Source: Gnetum montanum
Taxonomy: Eukaryota; Streptophyta; Gnetopsida; Gnetales; Gnetaceae
Reading direction: 5' to 3'
Length of the DNA stretch: 64,000 nucleotides
Assembly: GCA_015680685.1 (NCBI GenBank)
Contig: MNCI01026517.1
Span: forward strand, 164,430 to 228,429
Shown here: positions 32,094 to 44,974 of the stretch, one piece after another
Layout: each line of letters opens with the position of its first letter
Position numbering within the stretch: position 1 is the stretch's first letter
The notes under the pieces: generated by a model
The model's database searches: none
What the model was told of the DNA's origin: nothing
Seen by the model: the letters and a program-made list of their open reading frames with translations, nothing else
Program-made: the position numbers and the translations under genes

Positions 32094-35073
32094 AGTGCTT
32101 TGAAAATGGCTATGTAGAGTGATCTCCACTTGCCCCTTGTCTTGATAGGACCTCATGGCAAGCTTACAAGATAGTTAAGCTTAGAATTAGTATAATTGGA
32201 ACCATCCACTCATGATACCAACATAGTATCCTTGGAAACATCTCTGGACTACCTTGAACATCTAGTCTAGGCCTTAGACATAGAGGCTGGTGATGTAACC
32301 GAGGACCTCCTTATCAAAATCCCTGTAACTACATCTAGAGGTGAGGCAAAAACATTAAAAGTTAGCTTCCTACTAGAGCCATAGGTGCAACAAAACATCT
32401 TAAAAGTTCTTAATAATAATGTCAAAGTGTTTGCATGGTCATATGAAGACATGCCAAGCCTAGACCTGTGACTCATACAATAGAATATTATCCTAGATCC
32501 AAATGTTAGGGTAGTTAAGCAAAAGGCCTGCAAGATCAAACTAGACATCACCTTAGCTATACGTGATAGAATTACCAAACTTTATCAATCTAGTTTCATT
32601 TTGGTAGTCAATTACATGGATTGGATCTCAAACATTGTAGTCATACCAAAGAAGATTGGAAGTATACGAATTTGTATAGACTTTCAAGATTTGAATAGGG
32701 TAAAAATTAAGGGCAACTTCCCATTGCCCAGTATCGATCAACTTATCGATACTACGGCTAGTCATGCCTTACTGTCTTTTGTGGATGGGTTTTCAAGCTA
32801 TAATTAGATCTATATAAACCTAGAGCATCAATTAACAACTACCTTTATGACGCCTTCAGGAACGTTTTGTTACACAATGATGTCCTTTGAGCTGAAAGTG
32901 CTAGAGCAATGTATCAATGAGCAATGACATACATCTTTAGTAATTACCTCTTGAAAAGATTAAATGATTATGTCAACAACATAGTGGTTAAGTCTAAGGA
33001 ATCTACTGATCATCTCAATGATCTAAACATATTCCTTCAATGTTGTCATAGGCATGACCTTTGTCTGAACCCCCATAAATGTGTTTTCAGAGTAAAAATT
33101 GAATGCATGTTAGGCTTTGTAGTGTCAGAAGTGGGGATGCATGTAGACCCCAATAAAGTTAAGGCTATCATCAACTTAGAACCGCCTAGAAATCTTAAAG
33201 AGTTGCATAGGTTGCAGGGAAGGGTACAGTTTATAAGAAGATTTATTGCAAGGTTGACAGACAAACTACACCTGATGCAACACTTTCTTAAGAAGGGAGT
33301 CAACTTTGAGTGGATAAATCAATGCCAAAAAGCCTTTAATAACCTAAAGGAAGAGCTTTGACACCTTCCCACTATTTACCCACCATAGAAGAATAGGACT
33401 TTATACATCTATCTTGCCACCTCGGACACATCTATTGTTGCACTACTATGTCAAAAGAGAGATGATGGGCCTAAAATCCTAGTCTACTACTTAAGTCATG
33501 CATTAATAGCTCACGAAGCAAAGTACAATGATGGAGAGAGAAATTTTCTTTCCCTAGTGTTCACACATAAAAAGTGAGGACATTACCTATTTCATAGTAA
33601 AGTCAACATTATATGCAAAACCAACATACTTCGGGCTATTACAACCAAGTTATACTAGAGCAATAGAATAGCTCGATGGAAAGCCATAACTGTGGAGTTT
33701 GACCTACATTATGTGGCACAATCATCTACAAAGGGTTAAGCAATAGCGAAACAGCTTACGAATTCACCTGTTGATGACCAAGCAATAATAGAACTTGAGT
33801 TCCTAGATGAGCATGTCAATAGCATAAGTCATGTACCATCAAACTTTGAGGCTAGTCTACATTTCGATGGTGCTTCAACTACATGAGGTGGTAGCACCCC
33901 TTCTATGGTTACATATTCCTCCAAGGATATTTGACCCTTCACATATCATTTTATGTTCCTTTGTACAAACAATGTAGTTGAGTACGAACGACTCCTTAGG
34001 GGCCTTCTAGTAGCTCAAGAGTTGAGGATCCAACACTTAGCAATTCAAGGCGACTCACAACTAATCACCAACCAGATCACTAAGTTTATTCTTGTAAGGC
34101 CCCACATTTTCAACCTTATTTTGATTTAGCCAAAATTCTACTAAAGCAATTTGCAAATTTAGGCATCCAACACATGTCCTGTAAAGAAAACACTATAGAT
34201 GATGCGCTAGCAACATTAGCCTTAAATGTGCCATTGCACATGTTAGCTACTCTACCCACCTTGATAGTGACATGCACCAATCCTATCACTCACACTCCAC
34301 ACATTGCATCAGTAGGCATGGCTCACACCCAAGAATGGTATGATAACATTAAATCATATATCCAACATGGTGAACCCCCACATGGCCTGACATCTACTCA
34401 AAAGGATGCAATATGAAAACGAGCCCAGCAATATGTCCTCGTAGGAGATGACACTTTATGCAAATGCTCTTATGATGGGATACTACTAGCTTGTGTTATT
34501 TAGGGCAAAGCACAAAAGATTGTGGAACAAGTCCATGAGGGATTGTGTGAAGGAAAAATAGCTCCTAGGGCTATGGTAGCAAAAATCAGATGCTTAGGCT
34601 TCTATTGGTTTTGCATAGAATGTGATTGTGTTGTCAAGGTTAGAACATGTGACATATGTTAGTGCCATGGCAACCTTATACATGTATTGCCTACCAAATT
34701 ACATACAATGCAAATCACATGGCCTTTTCAACGTTGGGGTCTAGATATCATAGGACCCATCACACCTAAGTCTTTTGTAGGACATAGCTTCATTATTACC
34801 ATAACTAAATACTTTACAAAGTGGATAGAATCTATTCCCCTTAGAAAGACCATGTCCCAATAGGTTTGCCACTTCATTTTGGTTAACATAGTTACAAGGT
34901 TTGGCCTTCCTATGACTATTGTGACTGACAACGGGCCATAGTTTAGTAGTGCAAAAACCAAATCCTTTTACAAAAATCTCAGTATCAAACATTCTTTCTC
35001 ATTGCCATAATACCCCTAGGCAAACGGTCATGTAGAGGCAACCAACAAATCCATCATCAACCTTTTAAAAAAG
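32094..35073 (+). pseudogene. pol: E2 pol: RT, RNase H, aRNase H, integrase (truncated)
   Basis: RT from about 32580 (NYMDWISNIVVIPKK, CIDFQDLN, SFVDGFSSYN then stop). The catalytic YVDD box reads YVNN at 32969-32980, so this copy was dead on its own. Ty3-type RNase H lies at about 33400-33720. Archaeal-type RNase H follows at about 33850-34200 (LHFDGAS, GDSQLITNQ). Integrase keeps GLDIIGP, VTDNGP and VEATNK, each near stops. Alignment with E1 ends after NLLKK at about 35073, where unrelated AT-rich DNA begins. Stops are mostly TAG where the relatives have Gln. Confidence 0.9.
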
Positions 35074-35375
35074 AAATACACTAGCCTTCAAGAAAAATCA
35101 AAGGCATATTTTAGTGAGTAAAAATTACAAGTGTTTCTAGGAAATACATAGGGCTTAAAAATATCTAGTATTTGTTAGAAAAATTGCAGAACATCCAACC
35201 TACTACAATTTGAACGTTAGCCTTAAAGGTTGTAAGGAAATTAATGGCTGTGCTAATTTTTGGGAGAATTCCAAGGTAATATTCAAATGTTTTTTGGTAA
35301 GAAAATTAAATAATAACTAAAATTGATAAATGAGGAAGGGAATAGTAGGATTTGGTGAAGAATTTGGATGGAGGC
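35074..35375. other. AT-rich stretch, leader of a related minus-strand element
   Basis: No ORF is supported. It lies on the internal side of the primer-site-like sequence at 35376-35396 and so would be the start of that element's leader. Confidence 0.35.
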
Positions 35376-37050
35376 TCTCCTTCTAGTGGTAGAAACTATA
35401 ATACCAAAAAAATTTGGTGCTAGAAAAATTAAAAATTTCTAGTGAAATAGTTTAATCTCAGATCCCATGGGGCTCAAGAAAGGAATTGAAAGCATGGTGG
35501 ATGGTCTTGTTGATCACCCAAGGACTTAGAATATGTAAAAAATGCAAATATAATGCCAAAGAAAATAAAAATAAACTTGAACTATAAATTTTTATTAAAA
35601 TAATATACTATTGTAGGAACAAAGCTTGAATAAGTACAGGTTTATATGCTTTGAATTGATCAGAAAGCTAAACAAATAATTCTTGGAGCCTAGTGAAGCT
35701 AACAAATTGTGTCTTGCAATTAGCTATGTTCATCAAAGGTTTCAAGTTGTGCTCTTGGAGCTCTTTACTCTTTCTCTAGCACTAGTTCTACATTATGGAA
35801 GTGAAGTGGTTGCTAGACTTTTGGTTGCACTGCTTTGAGAATTTCTTTGCATAGCCTAAATGCAAATTTTCCAAGATTCTTAGTGATGAAATGGTGTCGA
35901 CTTGTGGCAATATACACTACACTAAAATTTCCAATGTTCAACCTAAATGCCAAATGCTAAAAAGTTCCTTCAATGTGGTATTCTTTGGTTTATATAGGTT
36001 ATCACTTACTTGATTTTTTTTGCAAATTCTACCATGATTATTGAAATATGGCTGAATGTTGCAAGTGTTCGCAAGTCTTTTATCCCCACCATATTTATCA
36101 ATTTTCACAAGTTTTAAAATTTTTTACATTGGCTCTACCATGAAATACACTAGCCAACGTATTTTGTGTCGATGCCAACATATTTATCCAATGCTCAAAT
36201 TTATATGTTGAATACAACAATCTTTAGCATAAGAATTGAATTTCAAATATTTATACATTGGTTGCAGGTAATTCCAACGTATAAATTTCTATGGTCATCA
36301 TAAAAACTTAGAAAATCGCAAATTTGGTGGCTCCAAAGGCATTTTTAGCCTTCCAAAGCCTAGGTACATGCATAATACAACTTTTTTCACCTAGAAAATA
36401 AGAAAATCACAACTTATGAAGCATTTTTTAGCCTCCATATGTTAAGATGTGTGATATTGTAGCCTATGAACTACAAACGTTACATTTTAAGTTAAAAATT
36501 CTACCTCAAATTCTAGGGATGAGGGTGACTATGTCAGGTGTTGGGAAAAATAAGGCAATTATGTCTATCATTATTTTGCATCAAATTAAAAGTGAATCTT
36601 GACCATGAATTACAACATGGATTTTCTTTGTTTTGTTTCAAAATTCAAAATTTAAATTTTCAAAAACTCATGGGAAATTGTCTTGTATCCATTTTGGACA
36701 CCTTAAAGGAGAATGGAATGTCTCATCCAAAAGTGGTTGCTAAAAGTTCTCATGTCCTTAGATAATGTGAAACATCTTATTTGGAACATTTAAAATGTAG
36801 TTTGGATGTCTCACCTATAGATGGGATGTCCCACCTACAAGGGAAAAATACAAAGATTCTTATTTTGAGGCCTAGAACCTTCGAACACCTTCAAAAAAGT
36901 TCCCATAGTCCATGAAACCTCCTAAAATCATTAAAATAGTTTCAAAACACTCCCAAACATGCTAAAAATCCAAGAAAAGATCCCATGATTGGATAGATGT
37001 TACATTGGCCTATTTGACATCCACATCATTTATGAATTATGAAATTCAAG
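35376..37050 (-). repeat. Related LTR with primer site (minus strand), outer end uncertain
   Basis: CTCTCCTTCTAGTGGTAGAA at 35376-35395 matches the primer-site context of E3 and M in reverse; the LTR border follows (TATAATACC at 35397). A TATA sequence (TATATAAA on the minus strand, about 35988-35998) and the block AATGCCAAATGCTAAAAAG match LTR M. U3 is AT-rich and has no clear TGAAACACC end; I place the outer end near 37050 with low confidence. A segment at 36880-36980 is about two-thirds identical to 39450-39560. Confidence 0.5.
36538..36765 (+). other. ORF of 75 codons inside LTR, not called a gene
   Basis: Open frame with no recognised motif and no counterpart in other LTRs. AT-rich composition like its surroundings. 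Confidence 0.15.
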
Positions 37051-37084
37051 ACATCTTCTCATTATAATATCACCTATAAGCTCT

Positions 37085-37600
37085 TATTCATATGCTCAAA
37101 TATGTAAAAGGTACTACTAATCATGGAATGAATTTCACAAAAAAAAATATTATCAAATTAAATCCTATTTATATGTTAATTGAGAAGGGAAAAAAAAGAT
37201 ATAAAATCAACTTCAAGATCAATTATATTCCAGGGGTAAAATGTCATATATTGGAAATCATGAACACAAACTTTGTTAGGCTTTTAACTTATGAGGTAGA
37301 ATTCAGAGCTATGGTTGAATGTGCTCAACATGTGCTTTATATTAAATAAACTTATGAATAATCTTGGCATTTAGATTCAATTATCTATCATAATATTTGT
37401 TAATAATATATGTTCTACACAAACATAGACATAAAATACTACTTCATAAAGTAAGAAGTGGAGGGAAATATTAAATTAATATAGGTAAAATATAATAATC
37501 AAATGGCTAATCTATTAACTAAATCTCTATTTCATGGTATAGACATCATGACATTTACAAGTTTAAGAAAAAAAGATAAGAAGACTTATATTTCATTCTA
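37085..37600 (+). pseudogene. Ty1/copia RNase H remnant
   Basis: MLKYVKGTTNHGMNFTK matches the start of the copia RNase H (LKYVKGT..G..Y). YEVEFRAMVECAQ..LYIK matches the S.AEYRA.....WLK block. Around 37440-37520 the frames give YYFIK and a SNGQ/LLTK-like end typical of copia RNase H tails. The middle is shifted and stopped. No RT or integrase is recognisable upstream, where the related LTR lies. The strand agrees with a plus-strand copia element now mostly gone. Confidence 0.65.
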
Positions 37601-38570
37601 AAAGAAGAACTATTAAAGTTAGTGTGAAATGCAAGTATTTCTTAATTTTCTATGTAACTTAGTAAACCGAGTCATGTATTTGAGTTGAGATTATTATCAA
37701 GAAAAGTATAAAATTAATTAATTTTTTTATTTATAAAAACTTATGGATATATTTACATTCTCTTCCCCAGTTTTAATTAAATAATCAAGTTTTACAATTA
37801 AGGATTAACTTTTCATTATCTTCTAATATGGCCTAAATCATTTGCTACAAATTATAAGATCATACCATGATGTAGGATGTATGTTTAGAAATAAAGGTTT
37901 GTTATAAATTTTTTTAGCTATTTTGACTTTTCATCTCCCTTCAATCTAAACATTGTCATATTCAACTAAATTCATTAATCTTTATCAGCAATCAACTTAC
38001 ACTATCAATTCCCATTTAAAACTATTCATTACTCATAATTTAGTAATCATTTCTAGTATAGTACATCTCTATTTAGTTTTATATTTATCTACACATTAAT
38101 TCCAAGTCTTTTTAATATGCAATTTGGTCAAAATCATTCATTTTCTAGTTTTAGGAAGTTAAATAATCATTATAGTGTCAGTCTTATGCTATAGGTTTTA
38201 ATGATCAAATCAACTTAGATTAGGTCCAAATTTTACAAATAGGTATTTTATTCAAAGGTCTTCATATGAGCTATTTACTCACTCCAAAACTCTCTTAGAT
38301 CACAAATATATTACTCTTATAATTTACTAATTTCTATTCTAATAGCTGAAAAGTTTTATCCAATACCTCTTTTTCAAGATAAATTTAAATCATTAAATAA
38401 ATTATAATTAATATTAAATTTTACAAGGTTATATATTGCAAAATATTCTTTCCAATATTCCTAAGATCATCCAAAAACTCATTTGAATCACAAATATATC
38501 ATAGTTTCAAAATCAAAAAATATTTAGTATTTCATAATATAGTTGCCCTCATAAATCTAGTTAATCATTG
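37601..38570. other. AT-rich DNA with nothing recognised
   Basis: Very AT-rich, no ORF above 60 codons, no repeat structure noticed. A purine run at 37563-37583 may be the polypurine tract of the copia remnant. Confidence 0.3.
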
Positions 38571-39700
38571 AGGATTGTTAAATTTAGAAGGGGTGTGGGA
38601 TGAATAAGTTCCCCAATCAAAAATTACCAACCAAAAAAACCACACCCAAAATTTACATGGTTTCCCAACTTGGGTACTCCACACTCGAGGGGTAGATTGC
38701 TTGCACACCTCTAGACTTTATTTCTCTTAGAATGTGATTTGAAGGATACCACACATTGTACAAGCTCTAAGCTCTGCTCCAAAGTGATTCATCACTATGA
38801 ATCCACTCAACCCCAAAAGGTCTTGAAAATCTTAGAATGTGATTTCAAGGATCCCACAACCTTTACAATTTGAGCTCCACTTCAAAGTTTTGAGATGCTA
38901 CACCAACACTCAATCCCCTAGGATTCCAACAAGCTCAATGATGATGCCTTCTCACAAGAAGCACATCAACCCTAGTGGGGCAACAAGAAATAGAAAAAAA
39001 ATCAAGAGAAATGAGTGTAACTGATTTTTAGCTCATTTTACTTTGAAGCACAATAATATAATTAATCAAGAACATGATTTTACAAATGAAGTACATAAGT
39101 TTAATATACAATGATTTCTTTGATAGTGACAATTCATGAATAACACTTGCAGAATACCTAAGAGAATGAAATCTTCTTATATTCTTGAAGTTTCTAAAAA
39201 TTTCATAGAATTCATGCAATGGCTATCTAACATCTAGTGTACCCGTATCCTTTGAGTTTAAAACATCTCTTTGAAAATGACTTCAAATCTAGGAATTCGT
39301 CTATTTTGATAATGAGATGTCTTCTTTCCAAAGGAGATATCTCCTATTTCTGGAAGGTGTCAACTCTTTAGGGGAGATATCTCTGGCAATACATCTTTGA
39401 GAAGACATCTCTTTTGCAAGTCTCAAAACTAGAGCTACTCATTTTAATGCTAGGAGCCTTTGGATGCCTCCAAACAAGTTCCCATAGATCCTATAACCTC
39501 ATAGACTCATCAAAATGATCCATAAACAGTTCAAAACATGCCAAAAACATCTAGGAATCATCTCCAAGAAAATCAACACAAATAGACACATTTAAATTCT
39601 TCTTAATCCCTAGAACATCTTCATTTAGTTTTAGTCTTCATTCTTGCCCTTGCTCCCAATTTTCTTATGAAGTCGTTGTCCATGATATCCATGCTTCCAA
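38571..39700. repeat. Probable LTR fragment related to 35376-37050
   Basis: 39450-39560 resembles 36880-36980. Short internal repeats of AGAATGTGATTT(C/G)AAGGAT (38730, 38835) and of GAGATATCTC/GACATCTC (39330-39410) are present. No coding sequence is supported; the ORFs at 38839 and 39028 have no recognisable content. Confidence 0.35.
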
Positions 39701-41425
39701 GTTTCCTTAAATTTTGTCCATGTTCTTGTCCTGTTAACACAACAACCACACTAAAATCCTTTGATCATCATTTTTCTTAAGGTTTTGGTATATCAAAATG
39801 TTAAAAACCACATCATAACTCTAATGTATAGTCAACTATACTCTTAGGTCAATAAAACTAAGCTCTAATCCTATTTATCTATTATTCAGATAGATTGATC
39901 ACATTTTTCAAGTCAACCAAATTATATAAAAGCTTGCAAATTTAAAAATAATTTGAAACTTTTTACATCAAGAAACTAATACATTCAAATATGTTATTTC
40001 TAATTTACTACATTAAATCATAGGATTATATTATTGGTATTACTATTATTGTTATTGTTATTCAACTTAAGTGAATACAATATGCTTATTAAAGTATTTG
40101 GTTAAATTTTTGTATGCTTTACTTTTCTTGTTATGAATACGCAGTCATAGACTTTTATATATTTTATGGTTAAATGTTGAAATTAAATTATGTCTATCAG
40201 TTCTTATTTTTATCAATCATCATGCCTTTGTACTTGATTATGCATATTTTATTTTTTATCCATTTCAATTATGCATATTTTCTTCTTTATTATACAAATT
40301 TAGTTACTTATATATCATTCTATATTATTATACTTTATGTTCATGAAATATTATAGATCACAACCTTACCCAAGTCATACATCCTATCACTTTTTCTCAT
40401 CAAAGTAAAATTCTTAGTTGATTTTAAATTATAATTAAGCATTACATAAAATATCCTTGTTAAGAAAGTACCTTAAAAAGATATCTCAATTAGAATCTAA
40501 CCTTACTAAGACATCTAGGATATTCAAAACTATTGGTTTTAAAACTTGGTTCACAAGCTATTAAGGACATCAATCAATCTCTTTGATGTATTTTGCATCT
40601 GTAGTATCCTTAGGAGTTATAAAAGTTAATTATATTTAGTTTTCTATAAGGAGTCATTTCAATATTTTTATGACTCAAGTAGACAACTGCAAGACCACTA
40701 TAAGTTATAGGAGGTTGTAGTTTAAGATTTCAAGTGACTATGAGTCATCATCTACTATATTTTATCACCCAAGGAAAAATCTATAATATTTGGTATTCTC
40801 AATGAAGTGTGAAACTAATGCAAGTGTAGGAGGCTAAAGTTAAAGAGGTGTGAGTCGTAGTCCAATTGTAGTCTATGAGAGGTGAGTTGAACGTCATCGT
40901 AATGTCATCATAGTCCTAGGAGAAATAGTAACCAAGAAATGTTAGGAAATACTCATGCATAGGATTACGAGATACAATCCCATTACAATCTACAATGTAT
41001 GAACTAATGCAACCCATAGGCATTTGTAATCTGGAAGAAAATAAAAAATTTAAAAGGTGAAAATTCCAAGAGGCAAAGGAATGATTACTTGAAGATATAA
41101 AAGGATCAAGAATGCTTCTAAAGTATTTGGACACTATCTACCCGAGCATTAAAAGCTCTTGATAGAAAAATAATGTCTTAATTGTTGGATCCCTTGTGTT
41201 TGTTCACCTTGAGCATTGTGAGAGTAAGAGAGAACTACCTTGGGACTTGTTTCATAATCTTGATTATATTGCACTTCTAGAATTTGTACTCTAATTTTTA
41301 TTTTTAGCATTAAATTAAGAAGTCTTATTTCTTATTCATGATTGGATCTATTTTAATTTCATTAAGTTTGGTTTCAAGAAAATTGGGATACTTAGTGAGT
41401 TTTGGGCTTAGGGTCCACACCATAT
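39701..41425. other. AT-rich DNA ending in a probable LTR
   Basis: No gene is supported. The right part is probably the LTR that ends just before the primer site at 41426; GATATAAAAGG near 41094 may be its TATA box. The LTR start could not be placed. Confidence 0.35.
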
Positions 41426-41437
41426 TGGTATCAAAAC
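41426..41437 (+). promoter_or_regulatory. Primer binding site of initiator-Met tRNA type
   Basis: TGGTATCAAAAC, two differences from the common TGGTATCAGAGC of plant copia and chromovirus elements. It follows GGTCCACACCATAT, a plausible LTR end. Confidence 0.55.
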
Positions 41438-41785
41438 ATTTTAGGTTTTGCAATTGAACCATGAAAATGTAATTTTCTCAGTTTAATAGTTAAGTTAAAT
41501 AAATTTCATTTAACTCTCATCCTTCAATTGTATGAGAATTACAGATTGGGTTTTATTTTTTCCTATTCATCTTAGGATTTAGAATTGTAATAATTTTACC
41601 AATTGATAATACCCATTACATTGATTGAGCTAGGCTTTACTTTAGTTTACTTTAGGATTACTAAATTTTATTTTAAGTATTTCTTATAATTTGTGGGTAC
41701 ACAAAACTTGGTTGTAGGTATTCCTATATTTTTATGGATTTTGTGTTTCTACTTGTGAGTATTTTAAGTTTGATCTAATTTCATC

Positions 41786-42345
41786 ATGGTACCCATGAAG
41801 AAGACAATTCAATCTCTTACTAAGGACATGGATGAAATGAAGGGGGTTTTAAATTTATTTTTTAAAAAAATTGAGTATCTATAAAAATATAAGTAAAATA
41901 AACCACCATATCCAAGAAGATCATATAAATATGTAAACTCTAGAATTCTTTCTTGAGTGATCATCATTCCATGTCTAATTTGGAAGATGATATTTGTATT
42001 AATCTTCAAGACTTTGAAGATGAAGATAAAGTTAAAAAAGAAGCAATCCATCATTCCTGAAGAGTTGTACATTAGCCATAAGGATGAAGCATTCCAAAAA
42101 TAAGAAATCATAGATCTCATTCAAGATAATAAGGATAAATTAATCAGAATTGAAGATCACTCTTGCCAAGGCCTTTAAACATACTACAAGAACATCCTAT
42201 TTTGAGATAAAAATCTTTAATGCAATGAAAGGTAACAATTCCTTTACTTATTATCTCAAAACTATTAACAATTATTTTGAACTTGAAGATGCTCATGAGA
42301 AAGAAAAGAGTATCATATTCTAAAATTTAATTGGAGGCTATTGAA
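41786..42345 (+). pseudogene. gag: gag remnant of another LTR element
   Basis: Begins MVPMKKTIQSLTKDMDEMKG and, after frameshifts, gives FEIKIFNAMKGNNSFTYYL and NYFELEDAHEKEKS (42190-42330), which has the order of a Ty3/gypsy gag core (aromatic..W-region, then 'F...D..DE.K'). It breaks off near 42350. The primer site 360 bp upstream agrees. Weak similarity, by eye only. Confidence 0.4.
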
Positions 42346-42559
42346 ATGCCACCAAATTTGCATGTTGAAACCTTTGTAATCCCATCCCATGGAATTTGAG
42401 GTAATATTTTATTGTAAATGCGAATTTTGTAATCCATAAAGATGTAATCACACATGTTCCATACTTTTGCAGCTAAAAAATACTTCATAGATGACTAAAG
42501 CCTCATTCCCTAACTGAAAAAAGTCACTAAGGGTAGCACATCCATCTACCAAGTTATAT

Positions 42560-44790
42560 GCTAAAACTAGAAACTATGGTTGAAATGGACATATGGAAAA
42601 GAAGATAAAGGCTATCATGAACTAACTCTAGAAGAAATAACCTACTTCAAAATTGGAACCTATCACTTGTTCTCGACAAAAGGATTCAATAGACTATCCA
42701 CTTATGTGGCTAGTGGAAGTGTGATCCTAATGGGTAAATACAACATTAATCTTACACAACTCTACTTTATGGAAATTCAGTAGTATTTTGAAGAAATATA
42801 GATAGAAAAGCCAACACTTCCATTTTCATACTTTATCAGGAAGCTATGCAAGTGATCCCAAATCCTAGGATACACCAATGACATTTCCAAGAGAGCCCAA
42901 AATGCTTCATATGTTGAATTGATCATACTAGCATCACCAGGGAAAGATCATGCTAAGGAATATACCATTGTTTGAAAAATGACACAAACTAGACAACAAA
43001 AGCAAGTGGAACCAAATGTCCAATAGTAAGAGAAATAGCTACAAAAATAGCAAGTCCCACCACCACCATCACAAGACCACAAGCCTTCAATGAGTCATCT
43101 ACAATAGATTGCAAAAATCATTAGATGGGGAACAAGGGAGGAGGCCAACCATTATAGAATTATTGATAGTGCCATCTAGCCCATAGTTTTAGTGGATCCA
43201 ACAAGTGGATAGATCTCATTGCAGTTAAGAAGAGAGGCCCAATGTTCACAATAGATCTCTAGGAATGCTACATCATTTCAAGTGATGCTTGAGACTAGAG
43301 AGGAAGCCATAGTGGTGATAATGTAGTACTAAGATGCAGTAAGAGTAGTAGAGATGATAATAGATCACATCAAAAAATCTTTCAATATACTTGTTATGCT
43401 ACCAGTAGATCAAATTAGAGCTAGAGATGCTCAAATGTTAGGTGGAATCTCGATGACTCTTGTTGAGTATAACGATGTTGTTAATAACCTAGTGCAAACT
43501 AGTCAAGTAATGGCAATATTTTTTGACATCCCAAGTGATGTCAGTATAGTACATTATAAGCTAATCACTAGGTAATCTGGTCATGGTAGAGACTAGGTTA
43601 GAGCATGTAGAAGTAGAAATCCATAGAATCCAAGAAGAGCTTGCAACCCTAAGAGTTGAACATAGAGATCCCATGCAATTCATTGTACCTAACGAGATTG
43701 AGAAATTTAGGATAGAGGAGATGAACTACCTAATTGAGCAAAATAAATAGATGGTAATGGAGAAGGAAAAACTAGTATGAAATGCCTTAATAGCTAAAGC
43801 ACAAATTTATGTACATGCTAAGGTATTCACTATGGTCCAGTAAGAGAATAAACAACTTGCTACCTACAATATGAGGTTTTTCACTATGGAAAAGTAGAAA
43901 AACATCCTAGAAGAAAGCATCCACTAGTTAAGAAAATAACTACTAAGGATTAACCAAGACATGAGCCACCTTGCATGAGAAAACATAATCCTCTCAATGG
44001 ATGAGGTACATGTCATTGAACAAAAATTAGCTATTGAAATAAGCACATGTCAAAATAAGGTAAAGAAAAACAAAAGGCTCAAGAAACACTTCTATGTTTA
44101 GGTGGGCATGTATAAGTAGATTAATATAAAATAAATCTAGATGGAAAAGTCCATAATTAATTCCATTTCAATACACAATCTTGACTAGAAACCCATCTTG
44201 AATAGTTATACCCTTATCCACCAAGTGGAAGTTAAAAATAAAGACCTATAGATCAAGGACCTAAAAGAGTACAAGGGGTTAGCTAACCTTTCTTTTGCTA
44301 ACTTGGCCATGTTGACAACAAGTAGGCCTAGAACTAAACTAGAATTGCAAGTAGTAGCTAGGTATGCACTATATGAGAAACAAGTTTTGGAAAGTAAAGA
44401 TGCTTTATAGAAACTACAAGTAGTAAACTATGAATTAGAAGCAATGAAGGATGGCTACCGAGAGAAAAAAGATGTAGCTGCAAACCTACCCAAAAGACTA
44501 TCTAACTATCATGAATTACAAGAAAAGGCTAGAGCATTTGAAGAGGAGAGAAGGTAGTCTATAGCCTAGTATATTAAGGGTAATCAAATGTTTCTACAGC
44601 TACCATATCCATGGGATGTACCTACTCCATCATGCATTACACAAGCATGGATGGTACATGACCCAAGAAAAGAAGGAAAAAAGCTTCATGTACTCCTAAA
44701 TCAATAGAAATTCCAAAATCTTGATGATAAGGGAAAGCAATTGATGGAGGAGCCACTACCACTAAGAACTACATAAGGCTACATCAAGCT
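42560..44790 (+). pseudogene. Unidentified coiled-coil reading frame, many TAG stops
   Basis: A long frame broken by stops. The first part reads MKWTYGKEDKGYHELTLEE, YHLFSTKGFNRLSTYVASGS and LMGKYNINLTQLYFMEI; the middle is Gln/Pro-rich (43020-43090); then a long stretch of heptad-like Glu/Lys/Leu-rich sequence follows (43600-44560: IHRIQEELATLRVEHRD, ELEAMKDGYREKKDVAANL). Most stops are TAG, many next to polar residues where Gln would fit. Near the end, LPYPWDVPTPSCITQAWMV. I do not recognise the family; it looks like the additional ORF of a retroelement. E3 inserted just downstream at 44975. Confidence 0.45.
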
Positions 44791-44974
44791 TCACCAAATT
44801 TTATTTTTTGTTAAAGTTATCATGTCATATCTTGTGTCATTTTTGTAAAAACCATTATGGCATTCAAGATTCATGTATATAGTAGTTAGTGTCATGTAAA
44901 TCTACCTTCCAATTTTGTAAGGAAATTTATCTTCATTTTATTTTAACTTAATGAAATTGTTTTAGTTAGTTGTG
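44791..44974. other. 3' flank of the coiled-coil frame
   Basis: AT-rich, untranslated. The last five bases (TTGTG, 44970-44974) are the candidate target-site duplication of E3. Confidence 0.3.

Larger units (their letters stand above)
19082..35073 (+). mobile_element. Tat/Ogre-type element E2, 3'-truncated
   Basis: Starts with LTR B, then primer site, leader, gag, protease, repeats, antisense gene (minus), repeats, RT to integrase. It breaks off inside integrase at about 35073; no 3' LTR of its own is seen. Heavily decayed, with stops in every domain. Confidence 0.88.

Noticed and set aside
42560-44790. Alternative genetic code with TAG read as Gln
   Set aside because: TGA and TAA also occur, frameshifts are common, active sites are mutated, and C-to-T decay in a CHG context explains the TAG excess.
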